In this document: positions 44,148 to 52,386 of the stretch, piece after piece | Layout of the letters: every line of letters begins with the position of its first letter | How positions within the stretch are numbered: the first letter of the stretch is position 1 | Source: Phycisphaerales bacterium | GTDB taxonomy: Bacteria > Planctomycetota > Phycisphaerae > UBA1845 > UTPLA1 | Assembly: GCA_020639075.1 (NCBI GenBank) | Contig: JACKHI010000001.1 | Span: forward strand, 2,914,001-2,978,000 | Reading direction: 5' to 3' | DNA: 64,000 nt | Notes under the pieces: model-generated | The model's database searches: none | The model's input: only the letters and a program-made list of their open reading frames with translations | Told to the model about the DNA's origin: nothing | Position numbers and translations under genes: made by a program

Positions 44148-46938
44148 GCCGGGTTCGCGCGATGACGCATCGGCAACTGAGGCAAATGCATTGAAATCGC
44201 TACTCTTTACGCTGCTCGCGCCGATTACCGTACCGATCTACGTGCTGTTTCTCGCGCTGGCGAACCTCTTCGGCGGTGCGTATTACATCGTCGTCGAAGC
44301 ATCGCTGGCGCGGATCGTCGGGCGACCGATCAGCCTGACGCGGAAGCAACTCTGGATCTACTCGGCGCCCGTGATCCTGCTGGCGCCGATCGCGCTCGCC
44401 GTGCACCTGCTGATTGCCGCGGTCATGGCATTTATCGCGTTCCTTCGTTTCATTGGCCGCTGGCAGGCGGACGTTCAGGGCAAGTGGGCGGCAATTCTGC
44501 CCGGCCTCGCGTGGACGCTGCTCGCCTTCTGGGTCACGATCACGTGTCTGAACGCCGCCGTCGGCGTGAAGCTGATCGGCAACGGGATTCCCGCGGAGAA
44601 TGTCGATCGGCTCGTCGAATTCAGCACGCGTAGCCGCACGCTGGGCGTCATGCCGAAGCCCATGCAGCAGCAGCGCGAGGCGATGATCGCCGCATTCGAA
44701 GCGTATCGACAATCGGCGACGACAGAAGAGAAGGAGACTGTCGCATATCGCATCTGGGAGCGGCAGACGGAAATGCTGCGCGATCCCGAAACGTTCTCCG
44801 TCTGGCTCGTCGATCGCCGCGCGACGGAACTCGCCGGCCTGCCGGCGCTGCTCACGATGCAGCGGCTCGCCGATGTGCCGTGGTTCTACTTCCCCCGGGA
44901 CTTTTCGAACGACGGGCTCGATCGCAGCGTGCTGCTGTTGGGACCTTTGCTGTTCGCGTGGATCGTCCTGTTCCGTTGGCCCGGCACATTCGCCGTCTTC
45001 TCGCGAAAATGGATGCGCATCGGCTGGCTGGTCGTGCGGCTCGGCGTCGTGGGATGGGCGATCTACTCGCTCGTGACGTGGGCGCCGATGACGCCGAACG
45101 CGACGTTCGTCTTTGGCTCGCCGAATGATCCGGCGATTGGATATCCGATCTGGTTCCGTATGTTGTCGCCGGCGTTCTGGTTCAGTCATACGACCGCCGG
45201 CTGGGCGCGACCCGAATGGTGGCTTTTCAACGCCGGCCTCTGGTGCACGCTTCTCGGCAGCGCGGCGTTCGTATGGTGGCTCGGCTGGCGACTGTCCGCC
45301 TATCTCGCGCCGCCGCGATATTACGTTGCATTCCTTGCGTCCCGACTCCTTCAGCGCAAGCGCATCGCCTTTTTCAGCGTCGGGGCTGTCACGCTCTGCG
45401 TCGCGATGATGATCATCGTCAAGAGCGTCATGGGCGGGTTCGTGGACAACATCCGCGAAAAAGCCAACGGTCTTTTGGGTCATCTCGTCGTCAGCGGTTC
45501 GATGCAGGGCTTCCCGTATTACGACGACTTCCTGAAGGACCTTGGCGAGTTGAAGGACCCTGTGACGAATGAGCCCGTCGTCGAAGTCGCAACGCCGATC
45601 ATTCACACCTATGGCGTCGTGCAGTTCCCGCGGACGAATGAAACGCTCGCTGTCGCCATCCGCGGAATCCGTCTGCATGAATACGTAAAGGTCAACGATT
45701 TCGGCAAGGGGCTCTACTACAACCAGCGATACGGCTGCGCGGAACTGGCGGAGCCCCGCGGTCGGCCCCGCTTCGGGCTTGGCAGCGACGGCGTCGTCGC
45801 ATTGCCCGGCAACATGGACAAGCACTTCTATAAGGACTACCTGCCATCGCTTCCGAAGAAAGATCGAGAGGATGAGGAGAAACGCTACACCAGAAACGTC
45901 GGTGAGACGTTCTTTCCCGGGCCGGGTTCGATTCTCGCTTCGGATCGCGACGACTTCGCGCCGGAGTTCCAGGGCAAGGAATACCCCGGCATCATCCTCG
46001 GCAGCGATCTGACGCTACAGCGGCTTCCGTCGGGCGATTATGACCGGGATGCGGGCTATGCGCTGGGCGAGGAAGTCTATGTCACGATGCTGGCGTTGAC
46101 GCGCACGGGCGACACGATGAACGAGCCGCCGCCGAAGGTGCTCTTCCGCTATGTTGATGACTCGCGCACCGGCATCCACGAAGTCGACAGCAAGAACGTG
46201 TACATCGACTTTGAGATCGCCCAGAAGCTCTTGCAGATGGGGCCCGCGGAACGCATCGACGGCACGAAGGCCAGCCCGCGATGCTATCAGATCCAGATCC
46301 GTCTCAAGGACAAGTATGCCGCGAACGACAAGATGCTCGCCCAGGCGAAGGACTACGTCAAAGACGCGTGGGATCGAATGCGCGAGCGCATCGCACCCGA
46401 GGCGGACGAGATCGAGCAGCGCCTGATGCGCCACGTCGATGTCAGCACCTATTTTGAAATGCAGAGTTCCTTCGTATCGGCGATCGAAAAGGAGGAAGTG
46501 CTCGTCCTGATCATGTTCGGCGTGATCAGTCTCGTCGCCATCTTCCTCATCCTGTGCATCTTTTACATGATCGTGCAGGAGAAGACGCGCGACGTCGGCA
46601 TCATCAAGAGCGTCGGAGGCAGCACGGAAGGCATCGCCGCCGTCTTCCTCGTCTACGCCGCCGCCATCGGTCTCGTCGGCTGCATCCTCGGCTCATTGCT
46701 CGGCACGACGTTCGTAACGTACATCAACGACGTCCAGGACTTCCTGGCGCGCATCAGCCCCGAACTGCGAATCTGGAATCCGGAGACGTATTCGTTCGAT
46801 CAGATTCCGAACCAGTGGAAGCTGGTGGAAGTGCTTTGGATCAGCGTGCTGGCGATCGTTGCATCGGTCCTCGGCGCAACGATTCCGGCCATCAAGGCGG
46901 GGCGAACGTGGCCAGTGGAATCATTGCGGTATGAGTAA
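44140..46938 (+). CDS. Large FtsX/LolC-type ABC transporter permease with extra N-terminal membrane domain
   Basis: 932 residues if it begins at the GTG overlapping lysS; TTG at 44191 is an alternative that starts directly at the first helix. The first 400 residues contain about six extra membrane helices absent from ordinary LolC/MacB. From about residue 405 (LLQRKRIAFFSVGAVTLCVA) the LolC/FtsX plan appears: helix, a periplasmic domain of roughly 370 residues, then three helices ending with LGATIPAIKAGRTWPVESLR. FtsX-type permeases need an ATPase such as LolD; none is adjacent. It may serve lipoprotein release or a mechanotransmission role; the substrate is unknown. Confidence 0.82.
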   Translation: MNRPGSRDDASATEANALKSLLFTLLAPITVPIYVLFLALANLFGGAYYIVVEASLARIVGRPISLTRKQLWIYSAPVILLAPIALAVHLLIAAVMAFIAFLRFIGRWQADVQGKWAAILPGLAWTLLAFWVTITCLNAAVGVKLIGNGIPAENVDRLVEFSTRSRTLGVMPKPMQQQREAMIAAFEAYRQSATTEEKETVAYRIWERQTEMLRDPETFSVWLVDRRATELAGLPALLTMQRLADVPWFYFPRDFSNDGLDRSVLLLGPLLFAWIVLFRWPGTFAVFSRKWMRIGWLVVRLGVVGWAIYSLVTWAPMTPNATFVFGSPNDPAIGYPIWFRMLSPAFWFSHTTAGWARPEWWLFNAGLWCTLLGSAAFVWWLGWRLSAYLAPPRYYVAFLASRLLQRKRIAFFSVGAVTLCVAMMIIVKSVMGGFVDNIREKANGLLGHLVVSGSMQGFPYYDDFLKDLGELKDPVTNEPVVEVATPIIHTYGVVQFPRTNETLAVAIRGIRLHEYVKVNDFGKGLYYNQRYGCAELAEPRGRPRFGLGSDGVVALPGNMDKHFYKDYLPSLPKKDREDEEKRYTRNVGETFFPGPGSILASDRDDFAPEFQGKEYPGIILGSDLTLQRLPSGDYDRDAGYALGEEVYVTMLALTRTGDTMNEPPPKVLFRYVDDSRTGIHEVDSKNVYIDFEIAQKLLQMGPAERIDGTKASPRCYQIQIRLKDKYAANDKMLAQAKDYVKDAWDRMRERIAPEADEIEQRLMRHVDVSTYFEMQSSFVSAIEKEEVLVLIMFGVISLVAIFLILCIFYMIVQEKTRDVGIIKSVGGSTEGIAAVFLVYAAAIGLVGCILGSLLGTTFVTYINDVQDFLARISPELRIWNPETYSFDQIPNQWKLVEVLWISVLAIVASVLGATIPAIKAGRTWPVESLRYE

Positions 46939-46950
46939 CATGCGATTGGC

Positions 46951-46969
46951 GCATCGCGTTGCGCGACGC
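46951..46969. terminator. Weak hairpin between convergent genes
   Basis: GCATCGCG and CGCGACGC pair around TTG (one wobble on the minus strand) 13 bases after the permease stop. No T run follows, so termination is uncertain. Confidence 0.3.
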
Positions 46970-46999
46970 ATCGGTACATGTACCATGGTGTGCAGGGAG

Positions 47000-47518
47000 T
47001 CAGGGCCTTTGCTCTGATTCGATCGAAAGTTCGCGATAACCGGTCTTTGGGTCCAGGACGCGGCGAAACGTCATCCCCGGCAGGACGCCGATCACGACTT
47101 CCGCCGTCGTTCTGACAATGCAACCGTCGCCCATGTGCCCGCCGATGGTCCGACCGTCGGCGTCGGCGACAGCCAGGTGCAGGTGCGGTCCATCCGGCCC
47201 GAGCGTTCCCACAAGCGAAACAATTTCAAGATCTCCCACGATCTCGTCGTATTCGGGCCGGCCGGCGAAGCGAATGCGGGCCGTCGAAAGGCTGCCGACG
47301 GCCGAGAGGATGCAAGCGGCCCCGGCGTCGAGCTGTGTCGCGTTCGCGACGATGGCCGACTTCAGATCGTCGCCCGGCGCCAGCCGAAATGCGTGGGGTA
47401 TGACCTGGTTCGTCGTCATGGGTTCGGTCCGCGGCCGGCCGCATCCGGGAAACGCCAGACAATAAGCGATCACCATGGCGACGCCGAGGCGACGGATTGT
47501 CCGGGGTCGTTCGTACAT
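47000..47518 (-). CDS. PPC/DUF296-domain protein with lipoprotein-like signal
   Basis: About 172 residues from the ATG giving MYERPRTIRRLGVAMVIAYC, with GGAG nearby. A hydrophobic stretch ends in the lipobox-like LAFPGC. Almost the whole remainder is a PPC domain: HAFRLAPGDDLKSAIVA, ACILSAVGSLSTARIRF, GPHLHLAVADADG, GGHMGDGCIV. PPC domains are normally cytoplasmic, alone in bacteria or joined to AT-hooks in plants, so an exported lipid-anchored copy is odd. If the signal is not functional it is an ordinary cytosolic PPC protein. Neighbours give no hint of its role. Confidence 0.75.
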   Translation of the reverse strand: MYERPRTIRRLGVAMVIAYCLAFPGCGRPRTEPMTTNQVIPHAFRLAPGDDLKSAIVANATQLDAGAACILSAVGSLSTARIRFAGRPEYDEIVGDLEIVSLVGTLGPDGPHLHLAVADADGRTIGGHMGDGCIVRTTAEVVIGVLPGMTFRRVLDPKTGYRELSIESEQRP

Positions 47519-47661
47519 TGGCTCCGCCGGAAGTGCAGCCGTTGGTCGGGCGGTCGCTCGCCATGGCGGCGCAGAGCGCGACGGCACGCGGCTTCGATCG
47601 GCGCGCTGCAGTTGCTGCGGTCGTTACGCTGTAATACACCGACCGCAGGTCGTCGAGGCGA

Positions 47662-47949
47662 TTACTTCAGCGAGCGTTTCAGCAGGACTTCCAACTGACT
47701 TCTGCACTGATCCGAGATAACGCGTTTGATCGTCGATGCGGAGGCGCCGACGTGATGCACGCCGTCGTCCGAAACGAGATCCACGCCGAGGTCGCGCAGG
47801 ACATTCATTTCGCGAAAGGCCGTTCGCACCGAAATGCGAAACTTCTTCGCAACCTGCGGCACGGACATACCGCGTTTTTCGCCAAGCGCCCTTGCGATCT
47901 TGTAAAGACGTTGGATGTGAGCTTCGTTGAATTCGACAATATGTGCCAT
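47662..47949 (-). CDS. Small HTH (DeoR-like winged helix) DNA-binding protein
   Basis: About 95 residues starting MAHIVEFNEAHIQRLYKIAR. A helix-turn-helix is clear in MSVPQVAKKFRISVRTAFRE followed by the wing LGVDLVSDDGVHHV, like the N-terminal HTH_11/DeoR domains. There is no effector domain, only a short basic tail (ISDQCRSQLEVLLKRSLK). It is probably a transcription regulator, targets unknown. The 212 bp separating it from rpiB contain no recognisable gene. Confidence 0.65.
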   Translation of the reverse strand: MAHIVEFNEAHIQRLYKIARALGEKRGMSVPQVAKKFRISVRTAFREMNVLRDLGVDLVSDDGVHHVGASASTIKRVISDQCRSQLEVLLKRSLK

Positions 47950-48161
47950 GATCACGTCATCATCGGCGGAGTCCGCAATCGCCGCAACCACATTTGAATC
48001 GACGGTCGAAGGAAATCCGACGGCGAGTCAGTCGCAAGCGTCGGGAACCCCTTTAACGACCCCAAATGAACGGCAGATGCCTTTGCTCCGCACCAAGAGG
48101 AACCAGGATTCAGGAAACCCGCCCGGCAAACGTTGCCGAGCATCGTGTGCAGCCGCCCCCC

Positions 48162-48623
48162 TTATTCAGCGCACTGCCGCTTTTCGAACTCGATGATTTT
48201 CTCGAGGCGGCGATCATGTCGTCCGCCTTCGTACTCCGTCTGCAGCCAGACTTCGACAATTCGCTCCATAAGCGCTTCGCCGACCAGGTCTGCCGGCAGA
48301 CACAGAATGTTCGCGTTGTTGTGTCGGCGAGACATCTCGGCCGTCAATTCGTCGTGACAAACGGCCGCGCGAATACCCTTGACCTTGTTCGCGGCGATAC
48401 TCATGCCGATGCCCGTACCGCAAAAGAGCAGGCCGAGTTCACAGTCGCCGGTCTGGACCGCCTGACCGGCGGCGAGCGCCGCGTCGGGGTAGTCGCACGA
48501 CTTCGTCGAGTCCGCGCCGAAGTCGCGGATTGTGCAGCCGGCCTGTTCGAGCATCGCGATGATTCGTTTCTTCGCGTCGAATCCACGATGATCGCAACCC
48601 AGGGCGATGCGCCGCTTTTTCAT
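48162..48623 (-). CDS. rpiB: Ribose-5-phosphate isomerase B
   Basis: 153 residues, standard for RpiB/LacAB. CDHRGF at the N-terminus, the active-site cysteine in LLFCGTGIGMSIAANKVKGI and RRHNNANILCL are diagnostic. It interconverts ribose 5-phosphate and ribulose 5-phosphate. The ATG overlaps the stop of the Sua5/phosphatase gene by four bases, so it is translationally coupled. The same trio (Sua5, low-molecular-weight phosphatase, rpiB) is clustered in Bacillus (ywlC, ywlE, ywlF), supporting an old linkage. Confidence 0.93.
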   Translation of the reverse strand: MKKRRIALGCDHRGFDAKKRIIAMLEQAGCTIRDFGADSTKSCDYPDAALAAGQAVQTGDCELGLLFCGTGIGMSIAANKVKGIRAAVCHDELTAEMSRRHNNANILCLPADLVGEALMERIVEVWLQTEYEGGRHDRRLEKIIEFEKRQCAE

Positions 48624-49744
48624 ACAATTACCTCTTCCAGCCGCCTGGCCAGCGCCCGCTCAATCTGTCGGGCCACTTGTTCGTACTGTTCCGTCGGACC
48701 ACCGATCGGATCCGCAATGTCGCCCTCTTCGTCGAGAAGCTGGACTCTCCCGGCGGCTGACGGCGAGACGCCGCAGATGGCGTTCATGTGGCCGCGCGTC
48801 ATTGCGAAAATATAGTCCGATGTCTGGATTAAGTCGTCACTCAGCCCCTGGGAACGATGTGCCGAAATATCGGCATCCCGTAGGGCGCACACTTCGATGG
48901 ATTGCGGGGCCGCCCCGGCGCCGGGCCATGCGGACGTTCCTGCGGATTGAACGGCGATCCCGCGGGCGGCCAGCTCATCGGGACGGCAGCCCACACGAGC
49001 CGCCAACGCCTTTCGGCAGAGACCTTCAGCGATCGGCGATCGGCACGTGTTTCCGGTGCATACGAAGAGAACGCCCACTCGGGCCAATCGCTGGATGGTC
49101 CGTTCGTCCACGACGCCCTCTCGCAAGAGACGATAGCCGTCGCCGTTCAGCTGGACGATGGTCGAGGCCTTCCGATAGCGCGTTTCGCCCGTATCGACGA
49201 CGAAATCGACGCCGTCGAGGAATTCAGGCTTCATGCCGTCGAGATTGACCGGCGCCTGCTCGCCGCCGGCGTTGGCGCTGGATGCGACGATCGGCGATGC
49301 GGACTGGTCGATGAGTGCGCAGGCAACGTCGTTGGCCGGACAGCGGACGCCGACGCCCGATGTGCCATAGATAGACGCGGCGCCTGCATCGCTCAGCTGG
49401 GGGTAAATCCGAGCCGACGTCGGATCCTCGACGTTGAAGATCAGCGTCATCGGCCCCGGCCAGCCCTTGCGGACAAGCCGCTTCGCCAGCGGAGACATCG
49501 TCGGGACAAACGCATCGACGCTCTCTCGGCGACCGATGTGAACGGTGAACGGCTTATCGGCGTCGCGCTGCTTGAGCCCACGTAATCGGAGCAGGCTGTC
49601 GGCGTTGGATGCATTGGCGCAGACGCCGTAGACCGTCTCCGTCGGAAACACGACGATCGCGCCGTCCGCCAACGCCTTCGCAACACGTCGAAGGTCGGGC
49701 GAATCAACATCATGCGCTGGAATCTTGATGTGCTCTGCGGGCAT
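48620..49744 (-). CDS. Fusion: Sua5/YrdC threonylcarbamoyl-AMP synthase + YwlE-like low-molecular-weight phosphatase
   Basis: About 374 residues. Residues 12-215 form a YrdC/Sua5 domain (GAIVVFPTETVYGVCA, DKPFTVHIG, GWPGPMTLIF, SPIVASSANAGGEQ) that makes threonylcarbamoyl-AMP for tRNA t6A. Residues from 222 form a low-molecular-weight phosphatase with P-loop CTGNTCRS (C229, T233, R235) and general acid in DPIGG. Threonine in the third position of the loop interior matches B. subtilis YwlE, a protein-arginine phosphatase, rather than the isoleucine usual in tyrosine phosphatases. The function assignment of the second domain is inferred from that residue and synteny. Overlaps rpiB by four bases. 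Confidence 0.9.
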   Translation of the reverse strand: MPAEHIKIPAHDVDSPDLRRVAKALADGAIVVFPTETVYGVCANASNADSLLRLRGLKQRDADKPFTVHIGRRESVDAFVPTMSPLAKRLVRKGWPGPMTLIFNVEDPTSARIYPQLSDAGAASIYGTSGVGVRCPANDVACALIDQSASPIVASSANAGGEQAPVNLDGMKPEFLDGVDFVVDTGETRYRKASTIVQLNGDGYRLLREGVVDERTIQRLARVGVLFVCTGNTCRSPIAEGLCRKALAARVGCRPDELAARGIAVQSAGTSAWPGAGAAPQSIEVCALRDADISAHRSQGLSDDLIQTSDYIFAMTRGHMNAICGVSPSAAGRVQLLDEEGDIADPIGGPTEQYEQVARQIERALARRLEEVIV

Positions 49745-49842
49745 GTAAACGCTTTGCTCCGCGAGAATTATCAAAGTCAGACGGCAGGCTGTCAAGAAAC
49801 GGGCACACGGAACGTGACGGGCCGGCGCCGGGCGCTTCCGCG

Positions 49843-49848
49843 TATAAT
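49843..49848 (+). promoter_or_regulatory. -10 element predicting a leaderless nifS mRNA
   Basis: A perfect TATAAT ends eight bases before the cysteine desulfurase ATG. No Shine-Dalgarno sequence fits in that space, and the -35 region is not recognisable. Confidence 0.55.
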
Positions 49849-49856
49849 CGCTTCGA

Positions 49857-50999
49857 ATGCCTGACGTCTATCTCGACAACAATGCCACGACTCGAGTGTC
49901 AGCCGGAGTTCTGGAGGCGATGCGCCCCTTTCTGTCCGAAGCGTTTGGAAATGCGTCCAGCATCCACGCCATGGGGCAAAAGGCCCGTCACGCGGTTGAG
50001 TCAGCCCGCGAAGCCGTGGCGTCGCTTGTGGGAGCCGGGACAGAGGCGATTGCATTCACCGGTAGTGGCACCGAGTCGGATCGCCTCGCGATTGCCGGGC
50101 TGCTGGCGGCATCCCCCGAGAAGCGACGCATCGTGACGACGGCCGTCGAGCATTCTGCGGTACTGGATTATTGCCGGCGGCTGGACGCAACGGGGTACAG
50201 CGTCGTTCGAGTCGGCGTGAATTCGGATGGTGTGCTCGATCTTGATCGGCTGGCAGACGCACTCTCTACAGAGACGGCGCTGGTCAGCCTCATGCTGGCG
50301 AACAACGAGACAGGGGTCATTTTCCCCGTTCGCGAGGTTGCCGAACTGGCGCGTGCCCGTGGGATACCCGTACATGTTGATGCGGTGCAGGGACCGGGAC
50401 GTCTGCCGATGGATGTCAAAGCGCTGGCGGCGGATCTTGTCAGTCTTTCTGCGCACAAGATCCACGGTCCGAAAGGCGCCGGCGCTCTCTGGATCCGGCC
50501 TGGCACGCGATTCGTGTGCCCGTTCAGCGGGGCTCGTGCGGCGCGTGATATCCGACAAGGGACGGAAAATGTGCCGGCGATCGTGGGGTTCGGGGCGGCG
50601 GCCCGGGCCGCCGGCGAAGCGCTCGCTGAAATGCCACGTATTGCGGCGTTGCGCGATCGGCTGGAGGAGACGATTCTCGGGGCGGACGGCAGGGCGACGA
50701 TCGCCGGGGCCGGAGCAAAGCGAATCGCCAATACATCGACGATCTGCTTCGGCGGATTGGAAGCCGAAGCGATCCTGATCGGTCTCAGCGAACGGGGTGT
50801 GTACGTATCGAGCGGTAGCGCGTGTTCGAGCGGATCGATTGAGCCGTCTCACGTCCTTCAGGCGATGGGATTGCCCAGTGAGCTGACGCGCGGAGCGATT
50901 CGGTTCAGTTTGTCACGGGACACGACAGAAGACGAGGTTGCGACTGCGATTGAATGCGTCAAAGACGTTGTTGGCCGGCTGCGGGCGTTTGCCTGCTGA
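49857..50999 (+). CDS. nifS: Cysteine desulfurase, NifS/IscS family
   Basis: 380 residues. PLP-binding K201 in LSAHKIHGPKG, His99 in AVEHSAV, Asp175/Gln178 in HVDAVQG, and catalytic Cys323 in SSGSACSSGS are all present. It removes sulfur from cysteine for Fe-S clusters or tRNA thiolation. No iscU or other cluster-assembly gene is adjacent. It is divergent from the Sua5/phosphatase gene, which like many desulfurases also serves tRNA modification. Confidence 0.93.
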   Translation: MPDVYLDNNATTRVSAGVLEAMRPFLSEAFGNASSIHAMGQKARHAVESAREAVASLVGAGTEAIAFTGSGTESDRLAIAGLLAASPEKRRIVTTAVEHSAVLDYCRRLDATGYSVVRVGVNSDGVLDLDRLADALSTETALVSLMLANNETGVIFPVREVAELARARGIPVHVDAVQGPGRLPMDVKALAADLVSLSAHKIHGPKGAGALWIRPGTRFVCPFSGARAARDIRQGTENVPAIVGFGAAARAAGEALAEMPRIAALRDRLEETILGADGRATIAGAGAKRIANTSTICFGGLEAEAILIGLSERGVYVSSGSACSSGSIEPSHVLQAMGLPSELTRGAIRFSLSRDTTEDEVATAIECVKDVVGRLRAFAC

Positions 51000-51000
51000 T

Positions 51001-51016
51001 CCGGGCCCACGCCCGG
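51001..51016. terminator. Hairpin after nifS
   Basis: CCGGGC-CCAC-GCCCGG forms a perfect 6-bp stem directly after the stop codon, between nifS and a convergent small gene. There is no T run. Confidence 0.4.
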
Positions 51017-51048
51017 TTCAGCGACACGCGGGACTCGGGCCGCGCGGG

Positions 51049-51204
51049 CTACCAGAAGAGGCTGCGATCCAACCAGTACAGGCCGACGATAACCATCATC
51101 GCCACGATCAGCATGACGATCGCCAGACCGGAATCGCTACCTTCGGCAAGCCAACGCCGGACGGGTCCCTCGTCCGGATGAAGTTTGGGGGCTTCGCCTG
51201 CCAT
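51049..51204 (-). CDS. Small single-span membrane protein (51 residues)
   Basis: An excellent ribosome site (AGGAGG, five bases before ATG) defines a 51-residue protein starting MAGEAPKLHPDEGPVRRW. Residues about 24-44 (GLAIVMLIVAMMVIVGLYWL) form one membrane helix. The soluble N-terminus is short and charged. No family is recognised. It lies between nifS and prpB and could easily be missed in annotation because of its size. Confidence 0.65.
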   Translation of the reverse strand: MAGEAPKLHPDEGPVRRWLAEGSDSGLAIVMLIVAMMVIVGLYWLDRSLFW

Positions 51205-51389
51205 GCGCGCCTCCTGACAACGGATCCATTCCGTCAATACTGATATCGCCGACGGGTCGTCAGTTTCATGAGGCGAATTCTGTAACAAGCGTTGTATTGT
51301 CCTGCGAAATATGAGCTTCGGGCAGTTTCGCGGCGATTTCCCTGACATCGCATGAATCGCCGCTTCATTGCCTGCCCGGTCAAACCGTG

Positions 51390-51395
51390 GATAAT
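51390..51395 (+). promoter_or_regulatory. -10-like element close to the prpB start
   Basis: GATAAT ends seven bases before the ATG of prpB, the third gene in this window with a -10-like box at leaderless distance. One mismatch to consensus makes it weaker than the other two. Confidence 0.35.
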
Positions 51396-51402
51396 CCGCA
51401 TC

Positions 51403-52272
51403 ATGGCCAGTGAAACGAGACATCGTCGACTTCGCCGCCTGATCGCGGACGGGACGATACAGATCCCCGGTGCATTCAACGCACTGGTGGCGCGAACCAT
51501 CGAAAAGGCAGGATTTCCGGCGATCTACGTTTCCGGGGCGGGGCTTTCAAACGCGGTCTTCGGCCTGCCGGACGTCGGCCTGTTCACGCTGACGGAGGCG
51601 GTGGAACACGCAGCGAGGATCGTTCGAGCGACGACGCTGCCCGTGATCGTCGATGGCGACACCGGGTTCGGCGATGCAATCAATGCGGCGAGGACGATTA
51701 CGGAAATGGAAGCCGCCGGCGTTTCGGCCGTGCACCTGGAGGACCAGGTGCTGCCGAAGAAGTGCGGTCATCTCGACGGCAAGGAGCTGATTCCTGCCGA
51801 CGCAATGGCACAGAAAATCAAAGCGGCCGTTGCGGCGCGAACGGATCCGGATTTCATGATCATCGCGAGAACGGACGCGCGAGGCGTCACGACGTTCGAT
51901 GACGCAGTGGATCGAGCAAAGCGATACCTGGACGCGGGTGCCGACGCGATTTTCCCGGAGGCGATGAAGAGCCGCGAGGAGCTGGCGGCATTCGCGGAGA
52001 AGATCGACGCACCGCTTCTGGCGAACATGACGGAATTCGGCAAGACGCCGATCCTGAACGTCGAGGATCTGGCGGCGATCGGCTATCGAATGGTGATCTA
52101 TCCGCAGACGGCGCTTCGAGTCGCATTCGCGCCGATCGCACAGATGCTGGCGGACCTGCGAGCGAATGGCGATCAGAGCGCGTGGGTCGAAAAGATGCAG
52201 ACGCGCGCCGAGCTATATGAGCTACTGGATTACGACGGCCTTTCGCGAATCGATTCGGCCGCAACGACATAA
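51403..52272 (+). CDS. prpB: Methylisocitrate lyase
   Basis: About 289 residues. The isocitrate lyase/PEP mutase family signature KKCGHLDGK carries catalytic C121; DGDTGFGD and ARTDARG provide metal and substrate ligands. It cleaves 2-methylisocitrate to pyruvate and succinate in the methylcitrate cycle of propionate breakdown. The ATG at 51403 matches the usual family start. It precedes prpC by about 115 bp on the same strand. Confidence 0.9.
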   Translation: MASETRHRRLRRLIADGTIQIPGAFNALVARTIEKAGFPAIYVSGAGLSNAVFGLPDVGLFTLTEAVEHAARIVRATTLPVIVDGDTGFGDAINAARTITEMEAAGVSAVHLEDQVLPKKCGHLDGKELIPADAMAQKIKAAVAARTDPDFMIIARTDARGVTTFDDAVDRAKRYLDAGADAIFPEAMKSREELAAFAEKIDAPLLANMTEFGKTPILNVEDLAAIGYRMVIYPQTALRVAFAPIAQMLADLRANGDQSAWVEKMQTRAELYELLDYDGLSRIDSAATT

Positions 52273-52386
52273 ACGCAGTGGTTCGCCGAACGCCGGCGAG
52301 CATGCGATCAAGTAAAGAAGATAGACCGACGCGAACGGGCTTCGCCCAGCGACTGGACGGCCCCCGCGAGGATGGGAGACAACACT

